Source of the DNA: Panagrolaimus kolymaensis
Taxonomy: Eukaryota > Nematoda > Chromadorea > Rhabditida > Panagrolaimidae
NCBI GenBank assembly: GCA_028622995.1
Contig: JAJQJQ010000077.1
Location: forward strand, 248,001 to 312,000
Direction: 5' to 3'
Length of the DNA stretch: 64,000 nucleotides
Shown: one piece after another, positions 23,670 to 36,462 of the stretch
Layout of the letters: each line of letters starts with the position of its first letter
Numbering within the stretch: position 1 is the first letter of the stretch
Position numbers and translations under genes: made by a program
Notes under the pieces: model-generated
Databases searched by the model: none
Told to the model about the DNA's origin: nothing
The model's input: the letters and a program-made list of their open reading frames with translations, nothing else

Positions 23670-26600
23670 CTGTAAAAAATATGTAAAAATAATCGGAAAA
23701 AATAAAGTAAGTCAATTAAACTAAATTAATGTTTTTAATTTTAAACTCAAAGCATTTTTCCTTTGGTTTTTTTTTTAAGCAAAAATTTCATTTTTTGGAG
23801 AAAAAACTGCCTAATTTTATGGCAAATTTTAGACATAACTAATTTTCTAAATTATTTTAAAATTTTACTTGTCGAGTCATTTTCTTTAGAAATTGCCAGA
23901 AAATATTGCAGATCAAAAATATCCCACTAATTTTTGACTAAAGAAAATCATAACAATGGCAAAAGAATGGATTTTTTCTTCACCTTCATATTCGGTTTAT
24001 GCATGCATATTTACGAAGATTTTATACTATGGAAAAAAGTGATAGTTTTTTTTACAACTCTTTTTTCGCGATTTTTAGAAGGTTATGAGAAAGTTTTGCG
24101 AGAGAAAGAGAGAGAAAGAGAAAACTCAGACTGACTGCACTAGCGTCTATGCGCACGAGATAAATCTCTGATCTTCCTTCCCTGTCTGATCCCAATCATT
24201 CTTTTTCTAAACATACATATTTTATCTCTTCCTTATCTGTCATCATTATTTTGGACGTCAAACAAAAAGATAAATAGTAAAATAATAATTTACAACTACG
24301 ACACCACAATTTTTAGGAGCCTTTAAAACTGCTATAAAATCGAGCAACAAAAATCAAAAAATAAATAATAGTTTTAAAAAAAATTCAGACAGACCGTTTC
24401 ATCAAAATGTTCTTGAGAAGGTATTTCTTGCAAACCCATAATTAATTTACTGTCGTTGAAATAATTTTTTTTATTAGTCTTCTGAAACTCAAACTTTTAA
24501 AATATTATATTTTTTTATTAACACAAAAAATCATAGTTTTTTTCAAACACGCATAAAAAAAAGAAGATTCAACAACCGCGCAAATGAGAAAATAAAAAAC
24601 CACACAACTTTGATATAAACGAAATAAAAAAAACTTTGCTCGCTCTGTTGCTTCCTTTTTCTTGCCTTCTTCTTTTTTCATTGATGCAACAACAATGCAA
24701 GTTTTATAAAGAAAAGAAAAACCGAAGTAAAGGAAGAAAGCTGTCAATTAAAATTAAAAATTAAATAAATCATGAAGAAAAAATCTCGGGCTCCGGTGTA
24801 TATTTATTTATCAGCAGTCATTTTCTTCTTGCATTTATTCTTTTTTTGATGAAAGTTTTTGGTTTCGGTTTTTATACTTAAACACGCCAACCACAAAATC
24901 AAAGATTAAAATAAAAAATAAGAAAAAATAAACCTAAAAAAATTTAAGCCAATTACTTCCCCACGTGTTAATTTGCAACTTTTTATTTTTTATTTTTTAC
25001 GTTCCATAACAAATTTTTTTTAAATTTGTTACCTTTTGTCAAACATTAAAACTTTAAAAATTAAGGAAATTACTAATTGGATGAGTTCGAATGGGGTTTT
25101 TTATTTTCGCTGGTTGGTTGAGTCTTTGTTATATGTAATCAACTGATTAATTTTAGAAGAAGAAAAAAAACAAAAAATAAAGTGGTGTGATTTAATTAAA
25201 AAAAAGTTGCGTGGGATGAAGGTTTTGTAATCGTCGTTGTCATCATGAGAAATTTAAGTTGCTTTTTAATAAATAATAAAATGGCTAAAAACTAAAATTA
25301 GTGGCATAAAAACCCCATAAATTGAAATTCAAGCAATTTTTTACTTTTATTTTTACTAAAAAAATTGTTTGTTTTTTAACGAAATTCAAATTTTCAAAGT
25401 TCATCTTTCATTGAGGCGTAAACCTGTCTTTTCGTTAAAGAGATAACCGAGAACGTGACTAAAATTGAAAAATTTGTTTTTTCTGGTAAAGTAAAAATGA
25501 ATTAAAAAAAACTCCTAAACAAGGAAGTAAGAAAATAGTCACAACAACAATATTAACTTCTTTTTTGTTCTTTTTAATTTCATTAAAATTCAAAAAATAA
25601 ATTAAAACATTTATAAAAAATTTTTTGGATAAGCAAAGTAAAGTAATCATTTACAAAAAAAAATTATTGATAAATAAAAAATGCAAATCAAAAAAAATCA
25701 CACGTTTTTAGAATAATAAAAAAGTTTGGATAATTCTCGCAACTTTTTTAATTAATACAGCTACAGGTTATGATGTTTCACAAATTAACGATCACTTTTT
25801 TACTGTAACATTTATTTTGTCAAAAATGAGAATGAAATAATGGAGTGTTGCATTTTTTTTGATGACAGTAAAAAGTATAAAAAATGTCAAAGTGTAATAT
25901 TTATACTTTTGAAGTTTGGCTTTTGACCAAATTATTCTCTCGCGATCATTAAATCGAAACAATTTCTTTTAGTAATAAATATTGTAACCAACCGAAGTAT
26001 AATTGTAATTATTTTCTTTCTTCTTTTTTTTTTTGCAAATATTATTTTGCCAATTGTTTCCAACTTTACTATTAATTTCAACCATGCAAAAAAAGACAAA
26101 CTTTTCTCTTTGTTTTTCAAATGCTTCCGTTACTCTCTTTTTCCTTTCTTTCATTTTCTCGTACAAAAAAACGTGATAAAGAGCAGTACCCAAAAAATGA
26201 TTAATAAAAAAAATACTCGCATAAATAGAAACTTCATTTTAGCAATAAAAGGAATTCATGAATAAAATAAAATAAAGGGACGAGATGCCGCTGTATGAAG
26301 TAAATAAACCTCCAATGTTAATAATATCGATGTTTTGTTGATGTGGCTGTTGCAGGCTTAAATTAAAAAACAATTAGAAGCGACTTTAAAAAAAGTAGAA
26401 AAAATGTAATTTCTTTTTTTATATAAAAAACTTTATTTAAAAAATGCTGATATCTCAGATTTATTTTTGACACAAAAACAAACAAAAAATTAGAAAATAA
26501 AATATTTTAAAATAAAGAAGAAACTCGCCAAAAAATATTGACTTTGACTGAAAAGCTTTTTTATAAACTAAAATGACTGAATGTTTTCAAGCCATGAGTA

Positions 26601-27556
26601 AGTGGTCTGTGTTTTTTTCTTTCTCTCTCTTGTTTTTTTTCCCTTTTTTTAATTTTCCCCATTTATGCTTGTCGCTTGTTGAATCATAATTTCCATTGCT
26701 AAAAAATTTGTTTTTCTTGAAAAAAAAATAAGTCAAGGATATTTTCTGTTGAAAAAAAAGTGAAAATCTCAAACGATGAAATTGTAGAATATAAAAAAGA
26801 AGACATGAATTGCTTTTTAAAAAGTTGCATTTTAAAATCACACAAGTGTAAGTAATTTATCGAAACAACAATGAATAAAATAAAAAAATGCCGAAGTTGA
26901 GCTTTTATTTTTTTTGTTAACATTTTTATTTTCTTCATTGCTTTAGAGTCCAATTCCAATATTTTTTTAACCCTTTAAAATTTATTGTGTTAAAAATTTA
27001 TTTAATTTATTTATTTCTTTTTTTTTAATTTATCGAATTGGTGATAGAGAATTTAATTCCTTTAAAAAGATAAGGGCTTTGTTTCTAAAAAAAAAATAGA
27101 AATTTCAGGTTAAGTTGTGTTCAACTCAAAAAAAGTTTATAAAAATTTGATGAAAGAGCTGAAACATTTTTTTTTCGATAAATTTAATTTTTAAAACAAA
27201 AACTAAGAAAAAACCAAAAAATAAAATATTCAGAAATTGATCAAAAAAAACTTGTCTCTCTGACCGCTAACAAGCAAGGCAAAATCAATCAATTGCTTAT
27301 GTATGTATTTTTGTCTTGCCTTTTATTTATTTCTAAAAGTGTTTTTTTATTACTCATAAACACACACACACGATCAAGCATGGATGGGTTTGAGAGAGAA
27401 GAAAAAAGGTGTTTAAAAACCAAATCAACCAAGAGAGCCAAGAAAAAAAAAAGTTATAAAAATTTTTATAAATCGAATTAATAGTATTGATGTTCTTTTT
27501 TAGATGAAGGTTTACTGGTTTCTTTTTTTAAATTCTCTTTACACAAAAAAGTAAGA
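23670..27556. other. Gene-poor AT-rich region upstream of pah
   Basis: About 3.9 kb without a supportable exon. It contains a GAGA-rich stretch (24100-24122) followed by a relatively GC-rich patch to about 24190. ATG TTC TTG AGA AG at 24406 is followed by GTATTT and could be an orphan first exon, but no partner exon follows on that strand. Distal pah regulatory DNA may lie here. Confidence 0.4.
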
Positions 27557-28091
27557 GGGGTTTCTCCATCCTGATTTTTCCGGCTACGTATATATCAATT
27601 TTTTTTACAGATTCTGAATCCGTAGACTATGGGGATCATTATATAGTCAACAATTCTCAAATAATATGAAAATTTTTTTTGACCAAAAAAACATGTTTTT
27701 TGACTAAAACTTTTTTTCTATCCTCGGAAAATGGCTGAAACTTTCCGTCAGTAATAGTACCGATATATGACGAATTTGATTTTGCTTTTAGATTTTGAAT
27801 AAAAGTTTCTGGGCTTCTCAGAAAAGTTAGGCGAGCATGTTTTTCGATGTCAAATTTTTTCCAAAAAATAAAATTTTTTTCGCAACCTGCGTTTTTCGCT
27901 TTGGGAGAGCGGAACTATGGTGAAGGCGCTTGACTGCTGCAATTTTTTTTCTTCATCACACGCTTTTGAAGGCGCTTTATTTTCGCATATTTTTTTCGTC
28001 AAACATTTTTATTTTGGATAATGTTTTTTCCGTGATATTTTTTTCCTTGAGATTCTTTTATTTTTTGTTTTTTAGTAATCATTTAACAACG
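27557..28091 (+). other. Helitron 5' non-coding region (boundary uncertain)
   Basis: The base composition changes from pure AT-rich DNA to mixed sequence near 27557 (TCTCCATCCTGATTTTTCCG), continuous with the transposase gene. A hairpin GGAAAATGGCTGAAACTTTCC lies near 27725. I could not fix the exact 5' end of the element. Confidence 0.35.
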
Positions 28092-31000
28092 ATGCCACCA
28101 AAAAGGAAGAAATCATCTGCAACAAAAGCTAGAGATGCAACGGCAAAAAGAAAAGTGAGAACTCAAGAAGAAGCTCGAAGAAGACCATCAAATGATTCAA
28201 CAACACCTTCAACTGCTCCACAACCAACAACTACAACAGCAACGATAAATGGTGAAGCTATGGATACAACTGAAGCACAAAATTCACATGAATCTGAACA
28301 TATTATTGTAAGCGTTATTTTTTTGTTATTTGTTTTTTTCTTAACCTTCTGCAGTTAGCCTTTAGTTGCTTCACCTTGCGTATTTGTTGTTTATTAACTT
28401 TTGCTTGAGATGCTTTTCCTCAAAATGCTTTTCTTTCAATTGCTTAATTATTATATTATTCAGGATAAACGAGCTATTCAATCAACTGATAATGAACTTG
28501 ATCAAACAGCTTCACCAACAACTCGAACTGCTGCTATCAAACGACGAGCTAATGAAGATGTACTTGAACCTAATGCAAAACGTAATGCTCTTGCTGATAC
28601 CGAACATAAAGTAGCTAATGCTTACAAATTTGATGATAACGATGATTGTCAACATGAACATGGACATGATATCGTATGTTTTTTCTTTTGTTTTATAGTC
28701 AAACCATTTACTTGCAATCCTTTTTCTTTCAAAGTCTTATTTCATTTATTTTTCAGGTATTTCATTCACAAGCCTCAGCTGTTTTCGAAGAAGGTGCTAA
28801 AGAAACCGATGATATTGTAATCGATGACGATGATTGTCAACATCTTTCTGCACATGATATCGTATGTTTTATCCTTTTGTTTTTTAATCAAACCTTTTAC
28901 TTCGAATGCTTTTTCTTTCAATGTCTTTATTCATTTGTTTTTCAGGTTCATCAATCTCCAGTCTCAACTGTAAACAAAGAAGCTGCTAATGATACCGATG
29001 ATATTGTAATCGATGACGATGATTGTCAACATCATTCTGAACATGATATCGTATGTTTTATCTTTTTGTTTTTTAATCAAACCATTTACTTGCAATCCTT
29101 TTTCTTTCAAAGTCTTATTTCATTTATTTTTCAGGATCATCAATCTCGAGGCTCAACTGTAAACAAAGAAACTGCTAATGATACCGATGATATTGTAATC
29201 GATGACGATGATTGTCAACATCATTCTGAACATGATATCGTATGTTTTATCCTTTTGTTTTTTAATCAAACCATTTACTTCGAATGCTTTTTCTTTCAAT
29301 GTCTTTATTCATTTGTTTTTCAGGATCATCAATCTCGAGTCTCAGGTGTTATCGAAGAAGGTGCTGAATTTGCTCATGAACATGATGATTCTTTGATGCT
29401 TGATGATGACAATGCATTTATTGAACCACCTGATTATGAACGACTTCCATTCCATCATGTCCGAATTCAAAGTGATTATCAACGTGATAGGAATGAATGG
29501 TTCAATGATGTTAAAATGCTTGCATATCTTGGTGCTATGGCTGGACACGCTGTTCGCTATGGAACATTTCTAAGAATCGCTGTGTTGGATTCGCTTTTTG
29601 TCCATTCGCATGCTAACAACGTCAATGTAAACATAAAAAACTTCCTCTTCGTGTATCCTGATAATCCTGAACTTATTTTGTGTCCTCTCAACGTTATGAA
29701 TGGAAATCACTGGACTCTTCTTGCTATTCATGTGTTGCTTGGTCATGCAGATTACTATGACACTCTTCAATCTGCTGCTACTTCTGGAGAAATTTATGCT
29801 GACGAACTTGCTCTATGTACATCCATTATTGAAAAACTCAAAGCTGCTGAAATCATTGATCACCACATTGTACCTCGAAGAGCTGACACTTCAACTTTTG
29901 ATTTTCAACGGGATGGTTTTAACTGTGGACCTCATAAACTTCTAATCGCTGAAAATCTCGCATTCCACGGCTACTCAATGAAATTTGATCATCGTCTCAA
30001 CATGGCCACTGAAAGATATCGAATGCAATATTTGTTGAACATGCTATATGAGTTGAATAAAGACAAAGATGAATGGCATCGTACGAATCTTGATACATGG
30101 TTACCTACAGCTTTCGAAAGACAACTGAACCAACCACTTCCTCTTATTGATCCATCTCAACTTGAACTTCCAGCTGAGAATGATTTGATTCAACATGTTC
30201 AAGCTGCACCATTATCGACACCTCAACCATCTGTACCTCTAAGAAAATCTCAAAGAATCATACCAAGAACTGATAATACAAGAAGATTATATGATGAAAG
30301 AATGACATCAAAAAGAAACTCAACTCTTCGACTTGGCAAACCTATTGGACTTCGAAGCTCTGGAATCAATCCTGATCCACATTATCTCGGTCCTATGAAT
30401 AAAAGATGTCATTATTGTAATGCTTTCCTCTTCCATTGTGAATCTTTGGGTGGTTGTTGTGCTAAAGGTGCTGTTCCAATGCCTGATATTCCTCCGATGC
30501 CTGCTCGATGGGATCAAATTGCCTCCTTCAGCGATTTCTGGACTCATCCTAAACAATTCAATAGTTTAATGGCAATGGTTTCAACACAAGCAAAGGTTAC
30601 TCGACATGCTGATGCTTTCAAGATTGAAGGGGAATTACGTCATAATGCAGGTGATTTGGTACCTATGGATGGAGAAGCTCCTTCTTTTGCTCAAAACTAC
30701 TGCATCGACTCCGATCAAGCTCTCAACAATCGACTATCTGATGCTGTTAAAAAATTACATTTCAAAGCTGATGATGCCGCAAAGAACAAAGATCTTATTG
30801 GATTGTTAGAAGCTATGCTGCGTCAATATCATCCTCTTGCTGACATGTTGAAAAACATGAGACAAATCCTTGCTGATGAAGAAGCTAAATGTGCTGCTGA
30901 AGGAACTGAACTCAGAAAATTCTATTTGGTTTGGGAAAACGGAAATGATCAACATACTCATCCAGGACGTCTCAATCTTCCTACCGTCAATGGGCAAGTT

Positions 31001-34000
31001 TTCTCTATCTATCGCTCTGATGATCTTGATGCTCCTCCAAAAGGTCTTTGGTTTGGAATTTCTAAAGATGGAAGCAACAGTATTCGCTATGTTCCTCATT
31101 TCGATTCATTTGCTGATGCTGCTGCTTATCCTCTCATTTTCGTCTTTGGTCAAGAAGGATGGCATCCTAATCTCAAGAAGCTTGATCCTGCTACTCGATA
31201 TCTTACTGCTAATGATGTTGAAAGTGATCCTGAATTTAGAAGTGATTCTGAAGCTGAAGAACTTGATGATGATGAAGAATTGCCAATTTCGAAGAAGTAT
31301 GAAAACGTTTCAATGAAGCAACACTACACTTCGTTATTGTATGATCGTACAGATCAACAAAAGAACAACTTCAATCCTGTAACTGGCCAAAAAACTCTCA
31401 GCCAAATCTTCATCATCAATGGTCATCTCAATGTGCTTCGTCAACGTCTTGATAAGCTGGAACAACTTGAATCTGATCCATCAAAGCAAAAGCGATATGA
31501 ACAATGCAGCCGACTTCGTGATGCTCTACAAGCAAGGATTGATCGTGATGAACAACTTCGTGGTAAAAAGCTTGGTAAAATCGTGATGCTCAACAAGAAT
31601 TTCCGTGGTGGCAATCGTTATATGCAAGAAAGGTTCAAGGACAACATTGCTCTCTGTAATCGTCATGGCATGCCTTCACTCTTCGTAACATTTACTGGAA
31701 ACCCAAAGTGGAGAGAAATCACGGAAAATCTTCGACGTGGCGATAACAATCAACCCGCTGAAACTTGGATTGATCGACCTGATCTCATCTGTCGTGTATT
31801 CAACCTGAAGGCTAAGCAATTTCTTGAAGATGTCTTGAAAAAGAATACTCTTGGTAAAGTTAAAGCTTACTCTGTATCATTGGAACATCAAAAACGGGGT
31901 ATGCCACATCTTCATATGCTCCTCATCATGGAAGACGACTACAAGTACAACATTCCTGAAGAAGTCGATGATCTCATATCTGCTCAAATTCCTGTCAAAC
32001 CTGATGATTCTGATCTTTCTTACGATGCTGACTATCAACGACGCTACTATGATACTGTTATGACACTTATGGTTCATGATCCAAAAAGATGTAAAGCTGT
32101 TTGCGGAAATGGAAAACAACCAGGCATTTGTGGAAAGGACTTCCCAAAGCCTTATACTGAAGAAACTGTTATGCGTCTCGATGGTTATGCTCAATTGAAG
32201 CGTCCAGATGATGGTAGATCTGTTGAAGTTGGTGCTAATGGTAAACGTCGTAATGTTCCTATTACAAATCAATACATCATCGCACATAATCGTTACTTGC
32301 TCTTGAAATACAATTCGCATATCAACGTTGAACACTGTGGTGGAATCAAATGCATCAAATATTTGTACAAATACATCTTCAAAGGAAATGATCAAGCCTT
32401 CGTCTCTGTTCGTGAAATGAAGAATTCAACTCAAAATAACAACGTCGTTGACTATAACGAAATCGTCCAATTCCGAAAGATGAGATGCGTTGGTGCTGCT
32501 GAAGCTGTTGAAAGTCTCTTATCTATGTTCACGACCCGATGCTCTCATTCAATTAAAGAACATGAAGTCCATCTTGAAGATAATCACAACGTCATATTCA
32601 ATCCTGAAGACACTGAAGAAAGATTGAAGAACCTAACTGAAAATAGCGGTGCCGAAACCGAAGCGCGAGCTGTCTCAAGGCTTACTGCTTTTTTCAAGTT
32701 AGTGAATCAAGAACTTTCTGAAATTGCTGCAAATCCAAATGTTTACACTGCTGCTGATCTTTCAACTCGCTCCATCAACTTATATTATCATCAAGTAAAT
32801 GAATATTACACATGGGACTACAAGAACAAGAAATGGAATCGACGTGTTCGTGATCGAAAAGTTGTTGGCCGCCTTCGTACTATCTATCCAAGTGACGTGG
32901 AACTTTATTGTATGCGTGAACTTCTCAAGCATGTCAAAGGTCCTCCAAATTATGAAGCTATTCGAACTTTCAATGGAGAAGTATTTCCAACTTATCGTGC
33001 TGCTGCTGTAGCTCGAAATCTATATATTGATGATACCATTTGCTACACAACTATGGATGAAATTACCAAAGAATTCATGCCTCGCCAATGCCGTGTTGTT
33101 TTCGCTCTTCTTTTGGTGTACAACGAACCTCTTGATGCTGTAGCTTTATGGGAAAAGTACTGTGATTTGCTCATCGATCGAAATGCTGATATCTCAAAGG
33201 AAATTCGAATTCAACGTGCTCTTGCTCACATTGCCTCGATTCTCTTTCATCATCAAAAAACCACTGCTGATTTTAAACTTCCTGATGTTTCTGAAGATGA
33301 CTTGATGGATGCGATCAATGATGCTTTTCCTCCTGATTCTAACGATGGTGCTGAAGACTATGAAAACTTGAACACTGAACAACGTGCTTTTGTTGATAAA
33401 GTGGAACAAGCTCTTTTTAATCCAACTGATCGTAACCGTGAGCGTCTTTTCTTCTTGCAAGGTAGTGGTGGTACCGGCAAAACGTTCGTCTACAACACTA
33501 TGATTAGAAGATTTCGAGCTATGGGAAAGAAGGTCATCGCTGTTGCTTCAACTGGAATTGCTGCTATTCTCCTTGATGGTGGTACAACTGCTCATTCTGC
33601 TTTCCGAATTCCTTTGGACATCCATCAAGAACCCAACATTGCTCCAAATGATCCACTTGCTCGACTAATTATTGAAGCTGATTTGATTATTTGGGATGAA
33701 AGTCCTATGCAACATAAATCTGTCCTGCAACACGTCGCTTCTTTGATTAGGAATTTGGTTGGAATCGATGAACATCATTCGAAATTTGGAAACAAGACTG
33801 TTGTCCTTGGTGGTGACTTCAAACAACTACTACCTGTCATGCGCCATGAAACTGCTCGATCATCCTATGAAGCTTCTTTGTTATGCTCTCCTCTCTTCAG
33901 AGAAAACTTCAAGATTTACTCTTTGACAACTAATGTTCGTGCTGCTAATGATCCTTCATACTCTGCATGGTTGAGTGATGTTGGTAATGGTCGAGTTCAA

Positions 34001-34831
34001 TGTTCTTTTGGTCCATCAAAAATCCAACTTCCAGATGATATTGTCTGCTACGATCAAAATTCCGTCTTGAATTTCGTTTATCCTGCTAAATTATTTGATG
34101 ATCCTAAATCTGCTGAATACCTCGAATATGTTTCTGAAGCTGTTCTTATGGCTCCTCTGAACGAAACTGTCAAAGATCTCAATGAACGTATCATCTCGAT
34201 GCTTCCCGGTGATCATAAAGAATTTGCATCTGTTAATATCATGTCAAACACTTCTTATCCTGAAGATGAATTCTTACGTGACAACTATGATGCTGAAGAA
34301 CTTGCAAGATTTGAACACTCATCAATTCCATCTAATATTATTCGTCTTAAAGTTGGCAGCGTTGTGATGCTCACCCGAAACTTGGATATTCGCCTTGGTC
34401 TTTGCAATGGAACACGCATGGTTGTTGAAAATATGGGTGCAAATTACATTGGCTGTCGTATCATCACTGGAAGCTCAAAAGGTCAATTAGTACCAATCGT
34501 TGCTATACCGAACAACTTTTCTGACAAATCTGATGACTCATTGCCTGAATTTACAAGGTATCAACTTCCTATTCGTCCTGCCTTCGCAATGACAATCAAC
34601 AAATCTCAAGGTCAAACTTTAAGCAAGGTTGGTATCATCTTCAACACTCCATCATTTTCTCATGGTCAATGCTATGTTGCTGTTAGTCGTGTACGACGTC
34701 GTCAAGATATCAAAATTTTCGTGAGCAATGAAAACACTGCAACCGTCAATGGAAAGAAAGTTCCTCATACTACCAACATCGTCTTCAAAGAAGTTATCAA
34801 TGCTATGAATCAACAAGTAAATCGGCAATAA
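28092..34831 (+). mobile_element. Helitron transposase (Rep/PIF1 helicase) with N-terminal Ulp1 protease
   Basis: Six exons: 28092-28307, 28464-28673, 28757-28861, 28946-29050, 29135-29239 and 29324-34831, 6249 bp, about 2082 residues. The start MPPKRKKSS gives a basic, nuclear-type N-terminus. Exons 3-5 are three near-copies of a 35-residue acidic unit (TDDIVIDDDDCQHHSEHDI). Residues about 300-470 form a C48/Ulp1-type cysteine protease with H376 (GNHWTLL), D393 (YYDTL) and C448 (DGFNCGP). The Helitron Rep region has FVTFTGNPKW, PHLHMLL (H1109, H1111) and the tyrosine motif KYLYKYIFKG. The C-terminal PIF1 helicase has GSGGTGKT (near 1627), IIWDE, LGGDFKQLLPV, TINKSQGQT and YVAVSRV. All motifs are intact with no internal stop, so the element may be recently active. 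Codon use is less AT-biased than that of the neighbours. Confidence 0.93.
28674..29323 (+). repeat. Tandem exon-intron cassette inside the Helitron gene
   Basis: Units of 189 bp (105-bp exon plus 84-bp intron) are repeated three times: exons 28757, 28946 and 29135 with introns 28862-28945, 29051-29134 and 29240-29323. A related 83-bp intron lies at 28674-28756. Each intron starts GTATGTTTT and ends TTTTTCAG. The three 84-bp introns keep frame and contain no stop codon. Confidence 0.9.
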
Positions 34832-35502
34832 ACTATCGCCAAGCTGTCAAGGTTCTTCACTTGCGTGTCGTTAATCTTCAGCTTCTTGAACAATCATCTT
34901 TTGCTCATCTCATATTTCATCTCAATATCTTTTGGTCCTAATATCTGTTGAGGTTCTTCAATGCGTTGTCGTTAATCTCCTGTCAATTCTCAAAATATCT
35001 CATGGTCGTTTCTCAACAAACTTTTCTCATCAAATGCTGCTTACATCTCTTCAAGTTTTAGCTTTTTTTGACAAAAAAACAAGGTGCCGTGTGTCACTCC
35101 TAAATTACACCAACACTTTTCTCAATCGTTTTTGTTTTTGTTTCGTTTATTACTATTAAAATTGTTTGTTTGTTCTTATAATAAATCTTAAAAATTCTTA
35201 TTTTGTTTCTATTAGTATTAAGCCTTATATCGCTATAAGCAATGGGAGGGAATAGAGGAAGAGGTCTCAACTATAAATAACAAGATTTTGGGATCGTAAC
35301 TCACTAAACAATAAAACAAAGACTACACCACCAACTCAAACAGTTAATAAACATACCGAAACAGCACTTGACTGTCTTTGATTTTTCTTCTTTTTCTTTT
35401 TAAGCTACAAATGCTTTTCTTCTTTTTAAGCTACAAACGCTTTTCTTCTTTATAAGCTACAAATGCTTTATTTTCTTTTAAAGCTACAAATGCTTTTTTC
35501 TT
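34832..35502 (+). other. Helitron 3' region: poly(A) signal, hairpin and tandem repeats
   Basis: AATAAA at 35180-35185 follows the transposase. A perfect hairpin CTTATA-TCGC-TATAAG lies at 35225-35240, as expected near a Helitron 3' end. No CTRR lies 10-12 bp beyond it, so the terminus is not proven. From about 35395 to 35502 a 22-30 bp unit containing AAGCTACAAATGCTTTTCTTC is repeated four times with small changes. Helentron-type elements often carry such tandem repeats near an end. Confidence 0.4.
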
Positions 35503-36462
35503 CTTCTTTTCCTTTCTTATTTTCTTTCTTTTTTCTTTTTCCTTTTTTCTTCTTTCTTTTCTTGAGTTTGATGGTGAAATTTGCAATCTAAAATATATGC
35601 GCGCTAACGATTATAAACAAGGGAGAAACACGAAAATAATCACGATCACAAAACAAAGCAAAAAGCTAAACAAACTATAGCCAACCCAACAGAAACGAAG
35701 CACAAAAATCAAGCATAAACAACTGATTGAAAGATAAAAACGAGTGATGCTTCTTTTTCTTGGCTAAATATCATGAAATCAAAAAATGCACTAATGAGAG
35801 CAAGCATGAGAAAAAAAAATTGTTTCTGTTATTTTGAATGAAAGATGGCTATCCTACTAATATGCAATTTTTATACGATAATTTTTAATTTCACAAAGTT
35901 TTATTTAAATTGTGGATCCACTGGTTAAAAAAGCTATTAATTAACGACTACATACTTTAAAAATAGCAGGATAATGCCAAAATGCGGAAGGCTCGTATGT
36001 ATTTAATTTTCAAACTAAAAAAACTAAAGAAAATAAAAAGGTTAATAAAATATTCAAAAAATTGTGAAAAAATTTAGAAATCAGTTGTGATGCTTTTTGT
36101 AAAATAAAATGTTAGACTGACTGACGACGACTGCTATCAAGCGATGGAAGCGATCTTTGAGTTGAGGTTTTTTTTGTTAGAATAAAAAAGTATGAGTGGC
36201 GTCTACCGATGAAATTGAAAAAGAAGAAAAAATCATACAAGTTTTGAGTAAAAAAATGGCATTCAATAATATCCTTTGAAAATCTTCTTTTTTGGTTAAA
36301 CCGATCAATGGGTTTTTTTGTAATAAAACTTTTGTTATGTAATTTAATTTTCTAACTTTTCTTTATTTTTTTAAAGCAAAAAATGAAAATACTTTGTACA
36401 TCAAAGAAAATAATATTTACATTTTATATATACACAAAAAAAATATACACAAAAATAATTAT
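35503..36462. other. Intergenic, no gene seen
   Basis: Starts with a CT-rich tract (to about 35570) and continues as AT-rich DNA. It is the 3' flank of the J-domain gene and possibly includes the true right end of the Helitron. Confidence 0.4.

Noticed and set aside
24406..24419. ATG TTC TTG AGA AG with a GT donor, similar in style to the candidate ABCD4 first exon
   Set aside because: No acceptor exon in a compatible frame on this strand within several kb.
27293..27481. 62-codon plus frame left of the Helitron
   Set aside because: Composition is low complexity with a Lys-rich end; no splice partner or homologue recognised.
30870..32395. Several 70-170 codon frames on both strands within the Helitron ORF
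   Set aside because: They overlap the intact Rep/helicase frame in other phases and lack motifs.
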